36,450 nt of DNA from Eggerthellaceae bacterium. Lineage in GTDB: Bacteria; Actinomycetota; Coriobacteriia; Coriobacteriales; Eggerthellaceae. The notes beneath the pieces were generated by a model. It worked only from the letters and a program-made list of their open reading frames with translations, was not told the DNA's origin and made no database searches. Within the stretch, counting starts at the first letter, position 1, and each line of letters starts with the position of its first letter. Where the stretch lies: positions 1 through 36,450 of the forward strand of contig JAFUCC010000004.1 in assembly GCA_017459925.1 (NCBI GenBank). Reading direction: 5' to 3'. The translations under genes were made by a program, and so were the position numbers. This document shows positions 12,749 through 21,549 of the stretch, in pieces.

Positions 12749-13603
12749 TTATTCGGCTGCGACCTTACGGGCGGCGACGGCCTCGATCTGCTCGATGATC
12801 GGGTTCAGGGCACCTTCCACATCGTAGTTCTCGATTTGGCCCTCGTCGCACATGCGCGCGAACGTCGGGTCGAGCGGCAGGGTGGCGAGCGCCGGAATTT
12901 GGTAGCGCTTCGCGACGATCTTGCCCTGAGGCTCGCCGAAGATGTAGTGGTCCTTGCCGCATTCGTCGCACTTGAAGTACGCCATGTTCTCGACCAGGCC
13001 GATGACCTGCTTGTCCATGTCATGCGCAAGGTTCACGGCCTTGCCCACGATCATGGCGACGAGCTCCTGCGGGGCCGACACGGTGACGATGCCGTCGATG
13101 GGGAAGGCGTGCATGACCGTCAGGAACACGTCGGAGGTTCCCGGAGGCATGTCGACGAACATGTAGTCGACGTCTTCCCAGTTGGTCTCGTTCCAGAACT
13201 GGTTCAGGATGCCGGTGATGACCGGGCCGCGCCACGCGACGGGCAGGTCGGCCTGCGGAAGCATCAGGTTGATGGACATGACCTTGATGCCGCTTTCGGT
13301 CTGTGCGGGGTTGATGCCGTCGGCGTCGGCCGAGATCTGGCCGTGGATGCCGAACGTCTTCGGGATGGAAGGGCCGGTGACGTCGGCATCGAGGATGGCC
13401 ACCTTGAAGCCCTTGCGCGCCATTTCGGATGCGAGCAAGCTCGTGACGAGCGATTTGCCCACGCCGCCCTTGCCGGATACGACGCCGATGACGTTCTTCA
13501 CGTTCTTGCGCGCTGTGGGCTTGGGGGCCTCGGTGCGCGAGCCGCAACCTTCGACATTGCAGCCGCTGCACGCGCCGCCGCAGTCGAGTGATTCGTCTGC
13601 CAT
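12749..13603 (-). CDS. Mrp/NBP35 family ATP-binding iron-sulfur carrier
   Basis: 284 residues with a deviant Walker A, GKGGVGKS (about 44-51), DADVTGPSIPKTFG (switch region), and VDMPPGTSD. The N-terminus carries CGGACSGCNVEGC (Cys 8, 12, 15, 20), and a C-x-x-C (KCDECGK) lies near residue 212. Both cysteine sites are typical of Fe-S scaffold/carrier P-loop ATPases of the ApbC/Mrp/NBP35 group, which pass 4Fe-4S clusters to client enzymes. GAGGGAGTTACATT precedes ATG 13603. It is transcribed away from the amidohydrolase gene, sharing a 169-base intergenic region. Confidence 0.9.
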   Translation of the reverse strand: MADESLDCGGACSGCNVEGCGSRTEAPKPTARKNVKNVIGVVSGKGGVGKSLVTSLLASEMARKGFKVAILDADVTGPSIPKTFGIHGQISADADGINPAQTESGIKVMSINLMLPQADLPVAWRGPVITGILNQFWNETNWEDVDYMFVDMPPGTSDVFLTVMHAFPIDGIVTVSAPQELVAMIVGKAVNLAHDMDKQVIGLVENMAYFKCDECGKDHYIFGEPQGKIVAKRYQIPALATLPLDPTFARMCDEGQIENYDVEGALNPIIEQIEAVAARKVAAE

Positions 13604-13700
13604 AATGTAACTCCCTCTCTGTCGGTTTGAACGTGCTGAATAATAGCACAGCAGGCCTGCCGATTAGCGGGTTGTTGCTTAAAGGTAGTCGACATAGTCT

Positions 13701-13706
13701 TATAAT
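13701..13706 (+). promoter_or_regulatory. -10 box for the amidohydrolase gene
   Basis: TATAAT at 13701-13706, about 66 bases before ATG 13773. The -35 (CTTAAA at 17 bp) is weak. The leader holds a GCCACT/AGTGGC stem just before the ribosome binding site; I do not recognise a riboswitch in it. Confidence 0.45.
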
Positions 13707-13772
13707 CAGTGCGGTACCCAATTGCGCGGCCACTGCGCGTGAAGTGGCGGGAAGAGTTACGAGGAGCGGCAC

Positions 13773-15077
13773 ATGCTGTTTGCGAACATCGGCATCATCG
13801 ACGAGAACTTCGAATACGTCGCCGGCCAGTGGGTCGGCGTGGCGGACGGCAAGATCGACTACATCGGCGGGGAAGAGCCCGCTGACGCGGCCAAGTACGG
13901 CGAAGTGTACGACGGCACGGACAAGCTGCTCATGCCCGGCCTGTACAACGCGCATGCCCATGCGCCCATGACGCTTCTGCGCGGCTATGCCGAGAACCTG
14001 CCGTTGCAGGCGTGGCTCGAACAGAAATGCTGGCCGTTCGAAGGCAAGATGACCGGCGAGGACAACTACTGGGCCACGCTGTTGGCCGGTGCCGAGATGC
14101 TGCGCTACGGCGTGGTGAGCTTCTCCGACATGTACTACCACACGCCCGAGCGTGCCCGCGCGGTCGACGAGCTCGGCATGAAGGCTAACCTGTGCACGTC
14201 GCCGCTGGCGTTCGAGCCGAAGCCCATTCAGGAGTTCCCCGTGTTCGCCGAAATGGAAGACGGCATCAACAACATCGACGGCATGGCCAACGGCCGCATC
14301 CGCTTCGAAGGGTGCATCCACGCCGAGTACACGAACAACGACGTGTGCGCGAAGAGCGTGTTCGACTGGGCCAAACAGCACAACACGCGCATGCACGTGC
14401 ACGTTTCCGAGACGAAGTCGGAAGTGGCCGACTGCCGCGAGCGTCACGACGGCATGTCGCCCGTGCAGTGGCTTGAATCGCTCGGTGCGTTCGACATGCC
14501 TGCCATTGCGGCGCATTGCGTATGGGTCGACGATGACGACATCGCCATTTTGGCGAAGCATGGCGTCACCGTGGCGCACAACCCCGCCTCCAACATGAAG
14601 CTGTCGAGCGGCTTCGCGCCCGTGGCCAAGATGATCGAGGCGGGCGTGAACGTGGCGCTCGGCACCGACGGCATGGCGTCGAACAACAACCACGACATGT
14701 TCCAGGACATGTACCTCATGGCCATGCTGCCCAAGGGCAACATGCTCGATCCGACGTTCATCACGCCGCAGGAGGCGCTGCGCTCGGCCACCCGTGCCGG
14801 CGCTCTGGCGCAAGGGCGCGAGGACTGCGGCCTGGTGAAGGAGGGCTTCGCCGCCGACCTGTGCGTGCTCGACGTCAGCGGCCCGTCGTGGTGCCCGGCC
14901 AACGACGTTCCCACCAACGTGGTGTATGCCGGCCATGGGTCCGACGTCGTGCTGACGATGTGCGACGGCGCCGTGGTGTACCGCGACGGCGTGTGGCCCG
15001 GCGTCGACATCGACCGCGTGAAGGCCGAAGTCGTCGAGCGCACCCAGCGCATTCAGGCCGAATTGGCCGCTGAATAG
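13773..15077 (+). CDS. Amidohydrolase, SAH/MTA deaminase-like
   Basis: 434 residues of the metal-dependent amidohydrolase superfamily (cyclic deaminase branch). Metal ligands are visible in order: NAHAHAPMTLLRGYAEN (H-x-H), MHVHVSETKSEV, IAAHCVWVDDDD and LGTDGMASNNNHDMF. The LPLQAWLEQ segment and GTDG-x-ASNN pattern are typical of 5-methylthioadenosine / S-adenosylhomocysteine deaminases and related guanine or chlorohydrolase enzymes. Substrate cannot be fixed from sequence; an adenosine-type nucleoside is the best guess. GAGGAGCGGCAC precedes the start. It is followed by a long palindrome before the next gene. Confidence 0.88.
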   Translation: MLFANIGIIDENFEYVAGQWVGVADGKIDYIGGEEPADAAKYGEVYDGTDKLLMPGLYNAHAHAPMTLLRGYAENLPLQAWLEQKCWPFEGKMTGEDNYWATLLAGAEMLRYGVVSFSDMYYHTPERARAVDELGMKANLCTSPLAFEPKPIQEFPVFAEMEDGINNIDGMANGRIRFEGCIHAEYTNNDVCAKSVFDWAKQHNTRMHVHVSETKSEVADCRERHDGMSPVQWLESLGAFDMPAIAAHCVWVDDDDIAILAKHGVTVAHNPASNMKLSSGFAPVAKMIEAGVNVALGTDGMASNNNHDMFQDMYLMAMLPKGNMLDPTFITPQEALRSATRAGALAQGREDCGLVKEGFAADLCVLDVSGPSWCPANDVPTNVVYAGHGSDVVLTMCDGAVVYRDGVWPGVDIDRVKAEVVERTQRIQAELAAE

Positions 15078-15091
15078 TTTATGGGCGAAAG

Positions 15092-15192
15092 ATTGAACAT
15101 CACCCCAGGGCTGATGTTCAAATTTGCCGAAGCTTCATCTTTGCGTAGAAGCGTTTTTCAATTTGAACATCAGCCCTGGGGTGATGTTCAAT
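15092..15192. repeat. Long perfect palindrome, TTGAAC/CCAGGG family with conserved loop
   Basis: Perfect 32-base arms (15092-15123 and 15161-15192) around a 37-base loop. Each arm holds TTGAACATCACCCCAGGG followed by TGATGTTCAA, so each can also fold on itself. The loop, read on the minus strand, contains AACGCTTCTACGCAAAGATG, which recurs with few changes in the loop of the palindrome at 22254-22412 although the arms there are twice as long. It sits between two plus-strand genes with no U-tract. Confidence 0.95.
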
Positions 15193-15252
15193 CTGGGATG
15201 ACGTCCAACTACGTTAATATGTGCTTTATTACATGGTCGGACGGAGGTTTTC

Positions 15253-16602
15253 ATGGACGAGGCGATTTGCATCACGTTTGACGACATTGCACAGGCGAAC
15301 GAGGCGTTCTTCGCGGAGCGGGCGAACGTCGTCGCCAAGAACGCGGTCACGGCGCAGGGCGTGCGCGCGGTGGCGAAGGTGCCCGAGCAGGCGGCGCTTT
15401 CCACCGGCACGTTCGACATCGAGGTGAAGCAGGGCGAGCGCACCGACCAGAAGCGCTCGGGCCGCTGCTGGATGTTCGCGTCGTTGAACACGTTCCGCAT
15501 CCACACCATGAAGAAGTACAACCTGAAGAACTTCGAGTTCAGCCAGGCGTATCCGCTGTTCTGGGACAAGCTGGAAAAGGCGAACTGGTTCTTCGAGAAC
15601 ATCATCGACACGGCTGACGAGCCGCGCGACGGCCGCCTCGTGCAGTTCCTGCTGACCGACCCGGTCGGCGACGGCGGCCAATGGGACATGTTCAAGGCCC
15701 TCGTGAAGAAGTACGGCGTGGTGCCCAAGGAGGCCATGCCCGAAACGGCCAGCTCGTCGAACACGGGCGACCTCGACGGCTACCTGACGCGCTACCTGCG
15801 CAAGTGCGCAAGCGAGCTGCGTGACGCCCACGAGGCGGGTGCCAGCGTTGACGACCTGCGCGGCCAGAAGAAAGCCTACATGGAAAACGTGCAGAGCCTG
15901 CTCGTCACGTGCCTGGGCCAGCCGCCCGCCACGTTCGACGTGCGCTTGCGCGACAAAGACGACAACCTGGTGCTTTCGGGGACGTACACCCCGCAGGAGT
16001 TCTACGCGGACGCCGTGGGCGTGAACCTCGACGATTACGTGTCGCTCATCTCGGCGCCGACGGCCGACAAGCCCTTTGGACGCACGTACACGGTGGCGCG
16101 GTTGGGCAACGTCGTCGAGGCGGGCGGCGTGCGCTACCTGAACCTGACGCCCGCCGAGCTGAAGGCGGCGGCCATCGCGCAGCTGAAGGACGACCTGCCG
16201 GTGTGGTTCGGCTGCGACGTCGACCAATCCTACGTGCGCAACGACGGCATCATGGACCTGCGCGCACTCGACATCGACGGCCTGTTCGGCTTCGACATCG
16301 TGGCCGGCTTCGACAAGGCTGCGCGCCTCGACTACGGCGAGTCGCTCATGACGCACGCCATGGTGCTCGAGGGCGTGAACTTCGACGCAGCCGGCAAGTC
16401 GACGCTGTGGAAGGTCGAGAACAGTTGGGGCAAGGACCATGCCAAGGACGGCTTCGACTCGCTGACCGACGAGTGGTTCGACGAGTACGTCTACCAGGTG
16501 GTCGTCGACAAGAAGTATCTGATGCCTGAACAGCGCGAGGCGTTCGACACGTTGGAGCCCATACAGCTCGAGCCCTGGGACCCGATGGGCGCGCTGGCGT
16601 AG
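15253..16602 (+). CDS. pepC: Aminopeptidase C (C1B cysteine peptidase, bleomycin hydrolase family)
   Basis: 449 residues, the usual length of the family. The papain-like catalytic residues are visible: Cys in KRSGRCWMFASLNTF (about residue 74), His in SLMTHAMVLEGV (about 372) and Asn in KVENSWG (about 393). The C-terminus ends PMGALA, near the tail that in this family lies in the active site and makes the enzyme an aminopeptidase. It acts in the cytosol on peptide N-termini. GGAGGTTTTC precedes ATG 15253. It is followed 11 bases later by the FIST-GGDEF gene, so both may be co-transcribed. Confidence 0.92.
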   Translation: MDEAICITFDDIAQANEAFFAERANVVAKNAVTAQGVRAVAKVPEQAALSTGTFDIEVKQGERTDQKRSGRCWMFASLNTFRIHTMKKYNLKNFEFSQAYPLFWDKLEKANWFFENIIDTADEPRDGRLVQFLLTDPVGDGGQWDMFKALVKKYGVVPKEAMPETASSSNTGDLDGYLTRYLRKCASELRDAHEAGASVDDLRGQKKAYMENVQSLLVTCLGQPPATFDVRLRDKDDNLVLSGTYTPQEFYADAVGVNLDDYVSLISAPTADKPFGRTYTVARLGNVVEAGGVRYLNLTPAELKAAAIAQLKDDLPVWFGCDVDQSYVRNDGIMDLRALDIDGLFGFDIVAGFDKAARLDYGESLMTHAMVLEGVNFDAAGKSTLWKVENSWGKDHAKDGFDSLTDEWFDEYVYQVVVDKKYLMPEQREAFDTLEPIQLEPWDPMGALA

Positions 16603-16613
16603 GGGGCCATGAC

Positions 16614-18395
16614 ATGAAGCAGTTCCAATTCGATTATTCCAACCGCGAGGACATGGTGGCGAAGCTTCAGGAGCTCAAGCCCGAGGCTCCTGATTCATCC
16701 AAAGTGCTCGTGCACATCTATTGCGATTGCTGGGCAGATGACGACGTGAAAGCCGCGCACGGCGCAGCGCGCGAGGTGTTCCCGGAGTGCGTGGTGACGG
16801 GTTCCGCCTCGTACGGCAACGTGGTTGACGGGAAAGCGGAGTTCGAAAACGTCATCATCGTCATCAACGTGTTCGAAGATCCTTCAAGCCGCATCGAGGG
16901 GCTGTACTATCCGCTGCAATCGGGCGAGGCGGCTGACGTGGCTCGTCGCGTTGTGCAAGAGGTCGAAGACCGCCCGTGGGTCACGGCGGTCGAGGCGCTC
17001 GTGATGAACAGCGGCGAGCCCATGGACGATTTCTGCGAAGCGATGGCCGGCTTGCGCGAGGGCGTCGAGGTGTTCGGCGGGCTGGCCCATTTCGGCCATG
17101 CGGCCGACGCGCCGAAGTTCGTCATCGACGGCGACGGCAACGTGCTGCGCTGGGGTGCGTCGTTCGTCTTGTACGGCGGTGACGACCTGCACGTCATGAC
17201 CCAGCACATCCGCGGTTGGAAGCCGCTCGGCACCGAGCTGTTCGCCACGCGCTGCACGGGCAACATCGTGCATGAGCTGAACGGCCGTTCAGCCCAAAAG
17301 CTCTACGAGCACTACCTGCACATCGAAAACGACGAGAGCTTCTTCTTCAACGTGCTGGAGTTCCCGTTCCTGCTGGACATCGATGGGGTCAGCGTGCTTC
17401 GGACGCCGATTGCCTGTTTGGAAGACGGCTCCATGATCTTGGCGGCGCCCGTGCCGGAAGGCTCGCCTCTGCATATCGCCTACGGCGACCCCGAGGAAAT
17501 CCTGAAGGCCGTGCGTGAAGCTGGCGACGAGCTGGCGGCATTCCGACCCGACGCCATCATGCTGTTCCCCTGCGGGGTTCGTCGCACGTTCTGGTCAGAT
17601 GCCGGCGTGAACCGCGAGCTCGGCCCCTTCCAGACCGTCGCATCTACGAGTGGCCACTTCGTGGCAGGCGAGTTGCTGCGTCGAGGAGCCAGGGTCATAG
17701 AGTTCAATTCGACGCTCGTCGTAGTCGGCATGCGCGAAGGTTCGCTCGAGTCGAAGCCCGAAGCGCACATGGAAATGCCAGCCGACCGTCGCCAGAAGAA
17801 ATCGCTTGTCGCCCGCTTCGCGAACTTCATCGATGCTGCAATGACCGAACTTGCCGATTCGAACCGCGAGTTGGAAGCCGCCAACGAAGCGCTCGCGAAG
17901 CTGTCCATCACCGACGGGCTCACCGGTTTGCTCAACCGTCGCGAGATTGAACGCCGTTTCCGCGAAGTTTGCGAACGGGCCCATCGGGAGCAAGGGCCCA
18001 TGCCGTTCGTCATCATGATGGACCTTGATGATTTCAAGCAGGTCAACGACGTGTATGGGCATCATGAAGGCGACGAGGCGCTCGAGAGCTTTGCAAAGCT
18101 CCTTACCGAGCTGGTCGATGCCGTCGAGGTCGAAGTCGAGTTCGGCCGCTGGGGTGGCGAGGAGTTCATCTTGTTCGCCAAGTCTGACGACCCTGTCGCG
18201 GTCGAGGCATTTGCCGAGTCGGTGCGCGCCGGATTCGAGCAGGCTTCGACTGGCAAGCATTATCGCCATACCGCCAGTTTCGGCGTGACGCGCATGCGGC
18301 CAGGGGAAACACCCGACGCAGCTATCATCCGCGCAGATGAGGCAATGTACCAGGCCAAGCAAACAGGTAAGAACAAGGTTGTCGTCCTGCCGTAA
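16614..18395 (+). CDS. FIST-domain diguanylate cyclase
   Basis: 593 residues. FIST N (about 30-225) and FIST C (about 235-385) sensory domains, thought to bind small ligands such as amino acids, precede a short coiled region (about 400-430, ELADSNRELEAANEALAKL) and a GGDEF domain (about 430-593). The active loop is RWGGEEF, the substrate-binding DLDDFKQVNDVYGHHEGDEAL is intact, and the domain opens with the usual TDGLTGLLNRRE, so it should make cyclic di-GMP. No RxxD inhibitory site is found before the loop. No membrane segments: a cytosolic sensor. The 11-base gap to pepC suggests one transcript, perhaps linking peptide or amino-acid supply to signalling. Confidence 0.9.
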   Translation: MKQFQFDYSNREDMVAKLQELKPEAPDSSKVLVHIYCDCWADDDVKAAHGAAREVFPECVVTGSASYGNVVDGKAEFENVIIVINVFEDPSSRIEGLYYPLQSGEAADVARRVVQEVEDRPWVTAVEALVMNSGEPMDDFCEAMAGLREGVEVFGGLAHFGHAADAPKFVIDGDGNVLRWGASFVLYGGDDLHVMTQHIRGWKPLGTELFATRCTGNIVHELNGRSAQKLYEHYLHIENDESFFFNVLEFPFLLDIDGVSVLRTPIACLEDGSMILAAPVPEGSPLHIAYGDPEEILKAVREAGDELAAFRPDAIMLFPCGVRRTFWSDAGVNRELGPFQTVASTSGHFVAGELLRRGARVIEFNSTLVVVGMREGSLESKPEAHMEMPADRRQKKSLVARFANFIDAAMTELADSNRELEAANEALAKLSITDGLTGLLNRREIERRFREVCERAHREQGPMPFVIMMDLDDFKQVNDVYGHHEGDEALESFAKLLTELVDAVEVEVEFGRWGGEEFILFAKSDDPVAVEAFAESVRAGFEQASTGKHYRHTASFGVTRMRPGETPDAAIIRADEAMYQAKQTGKNKVVVLP

Positions 18396-18497
18396 GCCAA
18401 GGGGTAAATCAACCTGCCTACGTGGCTGAAATCAGCTACACTGTTTCCATGTCTGTAAATGGGCGTTTCGCCCTGGGATGAAAGATGGTGGTTTGTT

Positions 18498-20567
18498 ATG
18501 GCTGCACCTACTCCTGAACATGTGCGTAACATTGCGCTTGTCGGCCAAGACGGGGCCGGTAAGACGTCGCTCGCCGAGGCGATGCTGTTCGTGTCGGGTC
18601 GCACCCAGCGCATGGGCACGACGCACGACGGCAAGTCCTACCTCGACTTCGATGACGAGGAGATTCGCCGCAAGTTCACCATCAGCACGTCCGTGGCCCC
18701 CATTCCCTATAAGGACTACAAGATCAACCTGCTCGACACGTCGGGTCACCCCGACTTCATCGGCGACACCATCGCCACGATGTACGCGGCCGAAATGGCC
18801 ATGTTCGTGGTCGACGCCGTCGACGGCCCGCAGGTCATGACCACGAAGCTGTGGAAAGAAGCCGAGAAGATGAACATCTCGCGCTCGGTCTTCATCAACC
18901 ACGTCGACCGCGAGAACGCCGACTTCGGCGCCGCCATGGCCCTTCTGCATGCCCGCTTCGGCAAGCGCCTGTCGCCGGTCACGCTGCCGCTCGGCCAGCA
19001 AGCCGACTTCCAGGGCGTCATCGACGTCGTGCGCATGAAGGCCCGCTACTTCGACAAGGACGGCTCGCCCGAGCGCGTCGAGGACATCCCGGCCGAGTAC
19101 CAGGAACGCGCCGATAGCGCCCGCGAGCGCCTGATCGACGCCGTTGCCGAAGCCGACGAGGAAATCATGATGAAGTACCTCGAAGGCGAGGAGCTCACGC
19201 AGGAAGAGCTCGAGAAGTGCATTCACGACGCCATCAACCAGGGCGTCTTCGTGCCGGTCTACACCGGTTCCACCATCATCAAGCAGGGCATCCAGGGCCT
19301 TATGGAAGACATCGCCACGTTCTTCCCGCATCCGCGCGAGCATGCCGCCTACGTGCTGCAGAACGGCGACAAGATCTCCATCGACGAGACCGGCGAGCCG
19401 GCTGGCTTCGTGTTCAAGACCACCGCTGACGCGTTCGTGGGCCGCCTGTCCTACATCAAGGTGCTCACCGGCGTGCTCGAGCCCGGCCAGGACCTCGTGA
19501 ACGCCCGCACCGGCGACAAGGACCGCGTGGGCAAGCTGCTCGTCATGATGGGCAAGGAATCCACCGAGGTCAAGTCCGCCAAGGCCGGCGACATCATCAT
19601 CATCCCGAAGCTCGACGACGCCCGTCCGTCCGACACGTACTCCGCGTCTGGCAACATCGCCATCGCGCCCATCCCGTTCCCGAAGCCGCTGTACCCGGTC
19701 GCCATCGAGGCCGTGAACAAGAAGGAAGAGGACAAGCTGGGCACGTTCCTGGCCCGTGCCGCCGAAACCGATCCGACGATCCAGATCCGCCGCGACGAGG
19801 AAACCCACCAGACCGTCATCAACGCCATGGGCGACGAGCAGATCAACACGCTGCTCATCCGCATGAAGGATTCCGCCAATGTCGAGGCCAAGCTCATCCC
19901 GGTGCGCATCCCGTACCGCGAGACCATCCGCGGCAAGGCCGAGGCCCAGGGCCGTCACAAGAAGCAGACCGGCGGTTCCGGCCAGTTCGGCGACTGCTGG
20001 CTGCGCCTCGAGCCCAACACCGGCATGGGCTACGAGTTCGTCGACGAGATCAAGGGCGGCGCCATTCCCGGCGGCCTCATCCCGGCTGTCGACAAGGGCG
20101 TTCAGGACGCCATGGTCGAGGGCTTCCTGGCCGGCTATCCGATGGAAGACATCAAGTGCACCGTGTTCGACGGTTCGTACCACTCCGTCGACTCGAACGA
20201 AATGGCGTTCAAGACTGCAGCTCGCATTGGCTTCCGCGCGTGCTGCGAGAAGGCCAACCCCGTCATCCTCGAGCCGATGGCCGACCTGCGCGTCACCGTC
20301 ACTGACGAGTTCGCCGGCGCTGTCATGGGCGACATCTCCACGCGCCGCGGCCGCATCGTCGGCACCGAGGCGGGCGATGCTGGCGAGACCGTCATCATCA
20401 TGCGCGCCCCGTATGCCGAGGTCGTCAACTACACGCGCGACCTGCGCTCGATGACCCGCGGCCAGGGCAGCTACGAGATCGAGATCAACGGCTACGAGCA
20501 GGTGCCCGGCGACGTGCAGAAGAAGCTCGTCGACGAGTACCAGGCCGCCCGCGCTGCTGGCAACTAA
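18498..20567 (+). CDS. Elongation factor G-like GTPase (EF-G paralogue)
   Basis: 689 residues with the full EF-G domain order: GTPase (about 1-280), beta-barrel domain 2, domains III-V ending near KKLVDEYQAARAAGN. The G1 loop is GQDGAGKTS (16-24), G3 is DTSGHPD (80-86) and G4 is NHVD (134-137) rather than the N-K-x-D found in canonical EF-G. With VGQDGAGKTSLAEAMLF in place of AHVDAGKTTTTER, this marks the EF-G2/FusA2-like branch, whose members often work in ribosome recycling, stress or tetracycline-resistance-type roles. ATG 18498 fits the family start; an upstream in-frame ATG at 18459 is less likely. It is not next to rpsL/rpsG. Confidence 0.88.
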   Translation: MAAPTPEHVRNIALVGQDGAGKTSLAEAMLFVSGRTQRMGTTHDGKSYLDFDDEEIRRKFTISTSVAPIPYKDYKINLLDTSGHPDFIGDTIATMYAAEMAMFVVDAVDGPQVMTTKLWKEAEKMNISRSVFINHVDRENADFGAAMALLHARFGKRLSPVTLPLGQQADFQGVIDVVRMKARYFDKDGSPERVEDIPAEYQERADSARERLIDAVAEADEEIMMKYLEGEELTQEELEKCIHDAINQGVFVPVYTGSTIIKQGIQGLMEDIATFFPHPREHAAYVLQNGDKISIDETGEPAGFVFKTTADAFVGRLSYIKVLTGVLEPGQDLVNARTGDKDRVGKLLVMMGKESTEVKSAKAGDIIIIPKLDDARPSDTYSASGNIAIAPIPFPKPLYPVAIEAVNKKEEDKLGTFLARAAETDPTIQIRRDEETHQTVINAMGDEQINTLLIRMKDSANVEAKLIPVRIPYRETIRGKAEAQGRHKKQTGGSGQFGDCWLRLEPNTGMGYEFVDEIKGGAIPGGLIPAVDKGVQDAMVEGFLAGYPMEDIKCTVFDGSYHSVDSNEMAFKTAARIGFRACCEKANPVILEPMADLRVTVTDEFAGAVMGDISTRRGRIVGTEAGDAGETVIIMRAPYAEVVNYTRDLRSMTRGQGSYEIEINGYEQVPGDVQKKLVDEYQAARAAGN

Positions 20568-20591
20568 TCGCGAACGCAATGATATAAGCGA

Positions 20592-20617
20592 CAGTGGGCG
20601 GCCTTCGGGTCGCCCAC
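20592..20617 (+). terminator. Hairpin terminator of the EF-G-like gene
   Basis: AGTGGGCGGCC, loop TTCG, GGTCGCCCACT: an 11-pair stem (one G-T) 25 bases after the stop at 20567. A U-tract is nearly absent (CGTACTTT). Confidence 0.6.
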
Positions 20618-20660
20618 TCGTACTTTGGGGTATATCCTGCCATGCTGCATTTCCAGGCGC

Positions 20661-20780
20661 TTTCGTGGAAGGATATCAACTCCAAGTTCGATTGCTGCGT
20701 AACCCTCTGGCAGGATAACTCGTACTTGCGCGAGTTATCCTGCCAGGGGTCGTACTTGGAGCCCATATCCTTCCATGAAA
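20661..20780. repeat. Nested 120-nt palindrome, GGATAACTCG family
   Basis: Outer arms TTTCGTGGAAGGATAT (20661-20676) and ATATCCTTCCATGAAA (20765-20780), then CTCCAAGTTCGA (20680-20691) with TCGTACTTGGAG (20750-20761), and a perfect inner stem CTGGCAGGATAACTCG (20707-20722) with CGAGTTATCCTGCCAG (20731-20746). CGTACTTG occurs twice (20721 and 20751). Another ATATCCTGCCATG lies just outside at 20632. It fills the space between the EF-G-like gene and the CcdA-like gene. Confidence 0.85.
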
Positions 20781-20835
20781 CTGAGAAAAGCCCGCAAAGC
20801 TCCTTTCCTCTAGCCTCATTTGCTATCATGCGCGC

Positions 20836-21540
20836 ATGGACTACTTGGCCACATTTCTAGAAGGTATCGTCACGTTCGTGTCGCCTTGTATCTTGCCAAT
20901 GCTGCCCCTGTACTTGGCATATTTCGCCGGGGATGCAAGCGAGGCGGTTGGCTCGGGAGCGAGCGCGTCGCAGCGCAATGGGCGCGTGCTCGTGCGCGTG
21001 GCGGGGTTCGTTCTGGGCTTCACGATCGTGTTCGTGGCGCTTGGTGCGCTGGCGGGAACGCTCGGGGCGCTGCTCGTGCAGTACGAAGTCATCGTGAACG
21101 TGGTATGCGGCGCCATCGTCATCGTGTTCGGCCTGCATTATGCGGGATTGCTGCGGCTGCCGTTCCTCGACCGCACGGTGAAGCCGCAAACCGAGGTGCG
21201 TCCCCAAACGTTCCTGAGCTCGATGGTGTTCGGCATCGTGTTTTCCATCGGATGGACGCCGTGCGTCGGCGTGTTCCTCGGCTCGGCGCTCGCCCTTGCG
21301 GCGGCGCAGGGTTCGGCGGTCCATGGTGTGTTGCTGTTGTTGTGCTATTCGCTTGGACTAGCTGTTCCGTTCGCCATCAGCGCCATTGCAATCGAGAAGC
21401 TTGCCGGCGCATTCGATGCCATTAAGCGACATTATCGTGTGATTAACCTGGTATGCGGGCTGCTGCTCGTCGTCATGGGCGTTGCCATGGCAACAGGCCT
21501 GCTGGGAAGTTGGTTGCGTGCTGTCAGCGCATTGGCTTAA
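20836..21540 (+). CDS. CcdA/DsbD-type cytochrome c biogenesis membrane protein
   Basis: 234 residues with six predicted membrane helices. The start MDYLATFLEGIVTFVSPCILPMLPLYLAYF has the SPCILP motif and the second helix-cluster has GWTPCVGVFLG; the two conserved Cys are the redox pair that carries electrons across the membrane in CcdA/DsbD proteins. Length fits CcdA. The next gene, ten bases later, encodes a membrane-anchored thioredoxin-like protein, the usual partner. A TATCAT box at 20824-20829 lies six bases before ATG 20836, which has no clear ribosome binding site, so translation may be leaderless. Confidence 0.9.
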   Translation: MDYLATFLEGIVTFVSPCILPMLPLYLAYFAGDASEAVGSGASASQRNGRVLVRVAGFVLGFTIVFVALGALAGTLGALLVQYEVIVNVVCGAIVIVFGLHYAGLLRLPFLDRTVKPQTEVRPQTFLSSMVFGIVFSIGWTPCVGVFLGSALALAAAQGSAVHGVLLLLCYSLGLAVPFAISAIAIEKLAGAFDAIKRHYRVINLVCGLLLVVMGVAMATGLLGSWLRAVSALA

Positions 21541-21549
21541 GGTGGAAAC

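Noticed and set aside
12518..13591. 357-codon plus-strand frame opposite the Mrp gene
   Set aside because: It is the antisense of a clear Mrp/NBP35 coding sequence and crosses its terminator.
13707..13772. SAH-type riboswitch before the SAH/MTA deaminase-like gene
   Set aside because: The leader is only about 60 nt with one short stem; I could not match the conserved core of an SAH or SAM riboswitch.
13020..14936. 638-codon minus-strand frame over mrp and the amidohydrolase
   Set aside because: Histidine/arginine-rich, spans two divergent genes and their promoter; shadow frame.
18432..20579. 715-codon open frame antisense to the EF-G-like gene
   Set aside because: Sequence is Val/Ala/Asp/His-biased mirror of a GC-rich coding gene, without motifs; the sense frame is a clear EF-G.
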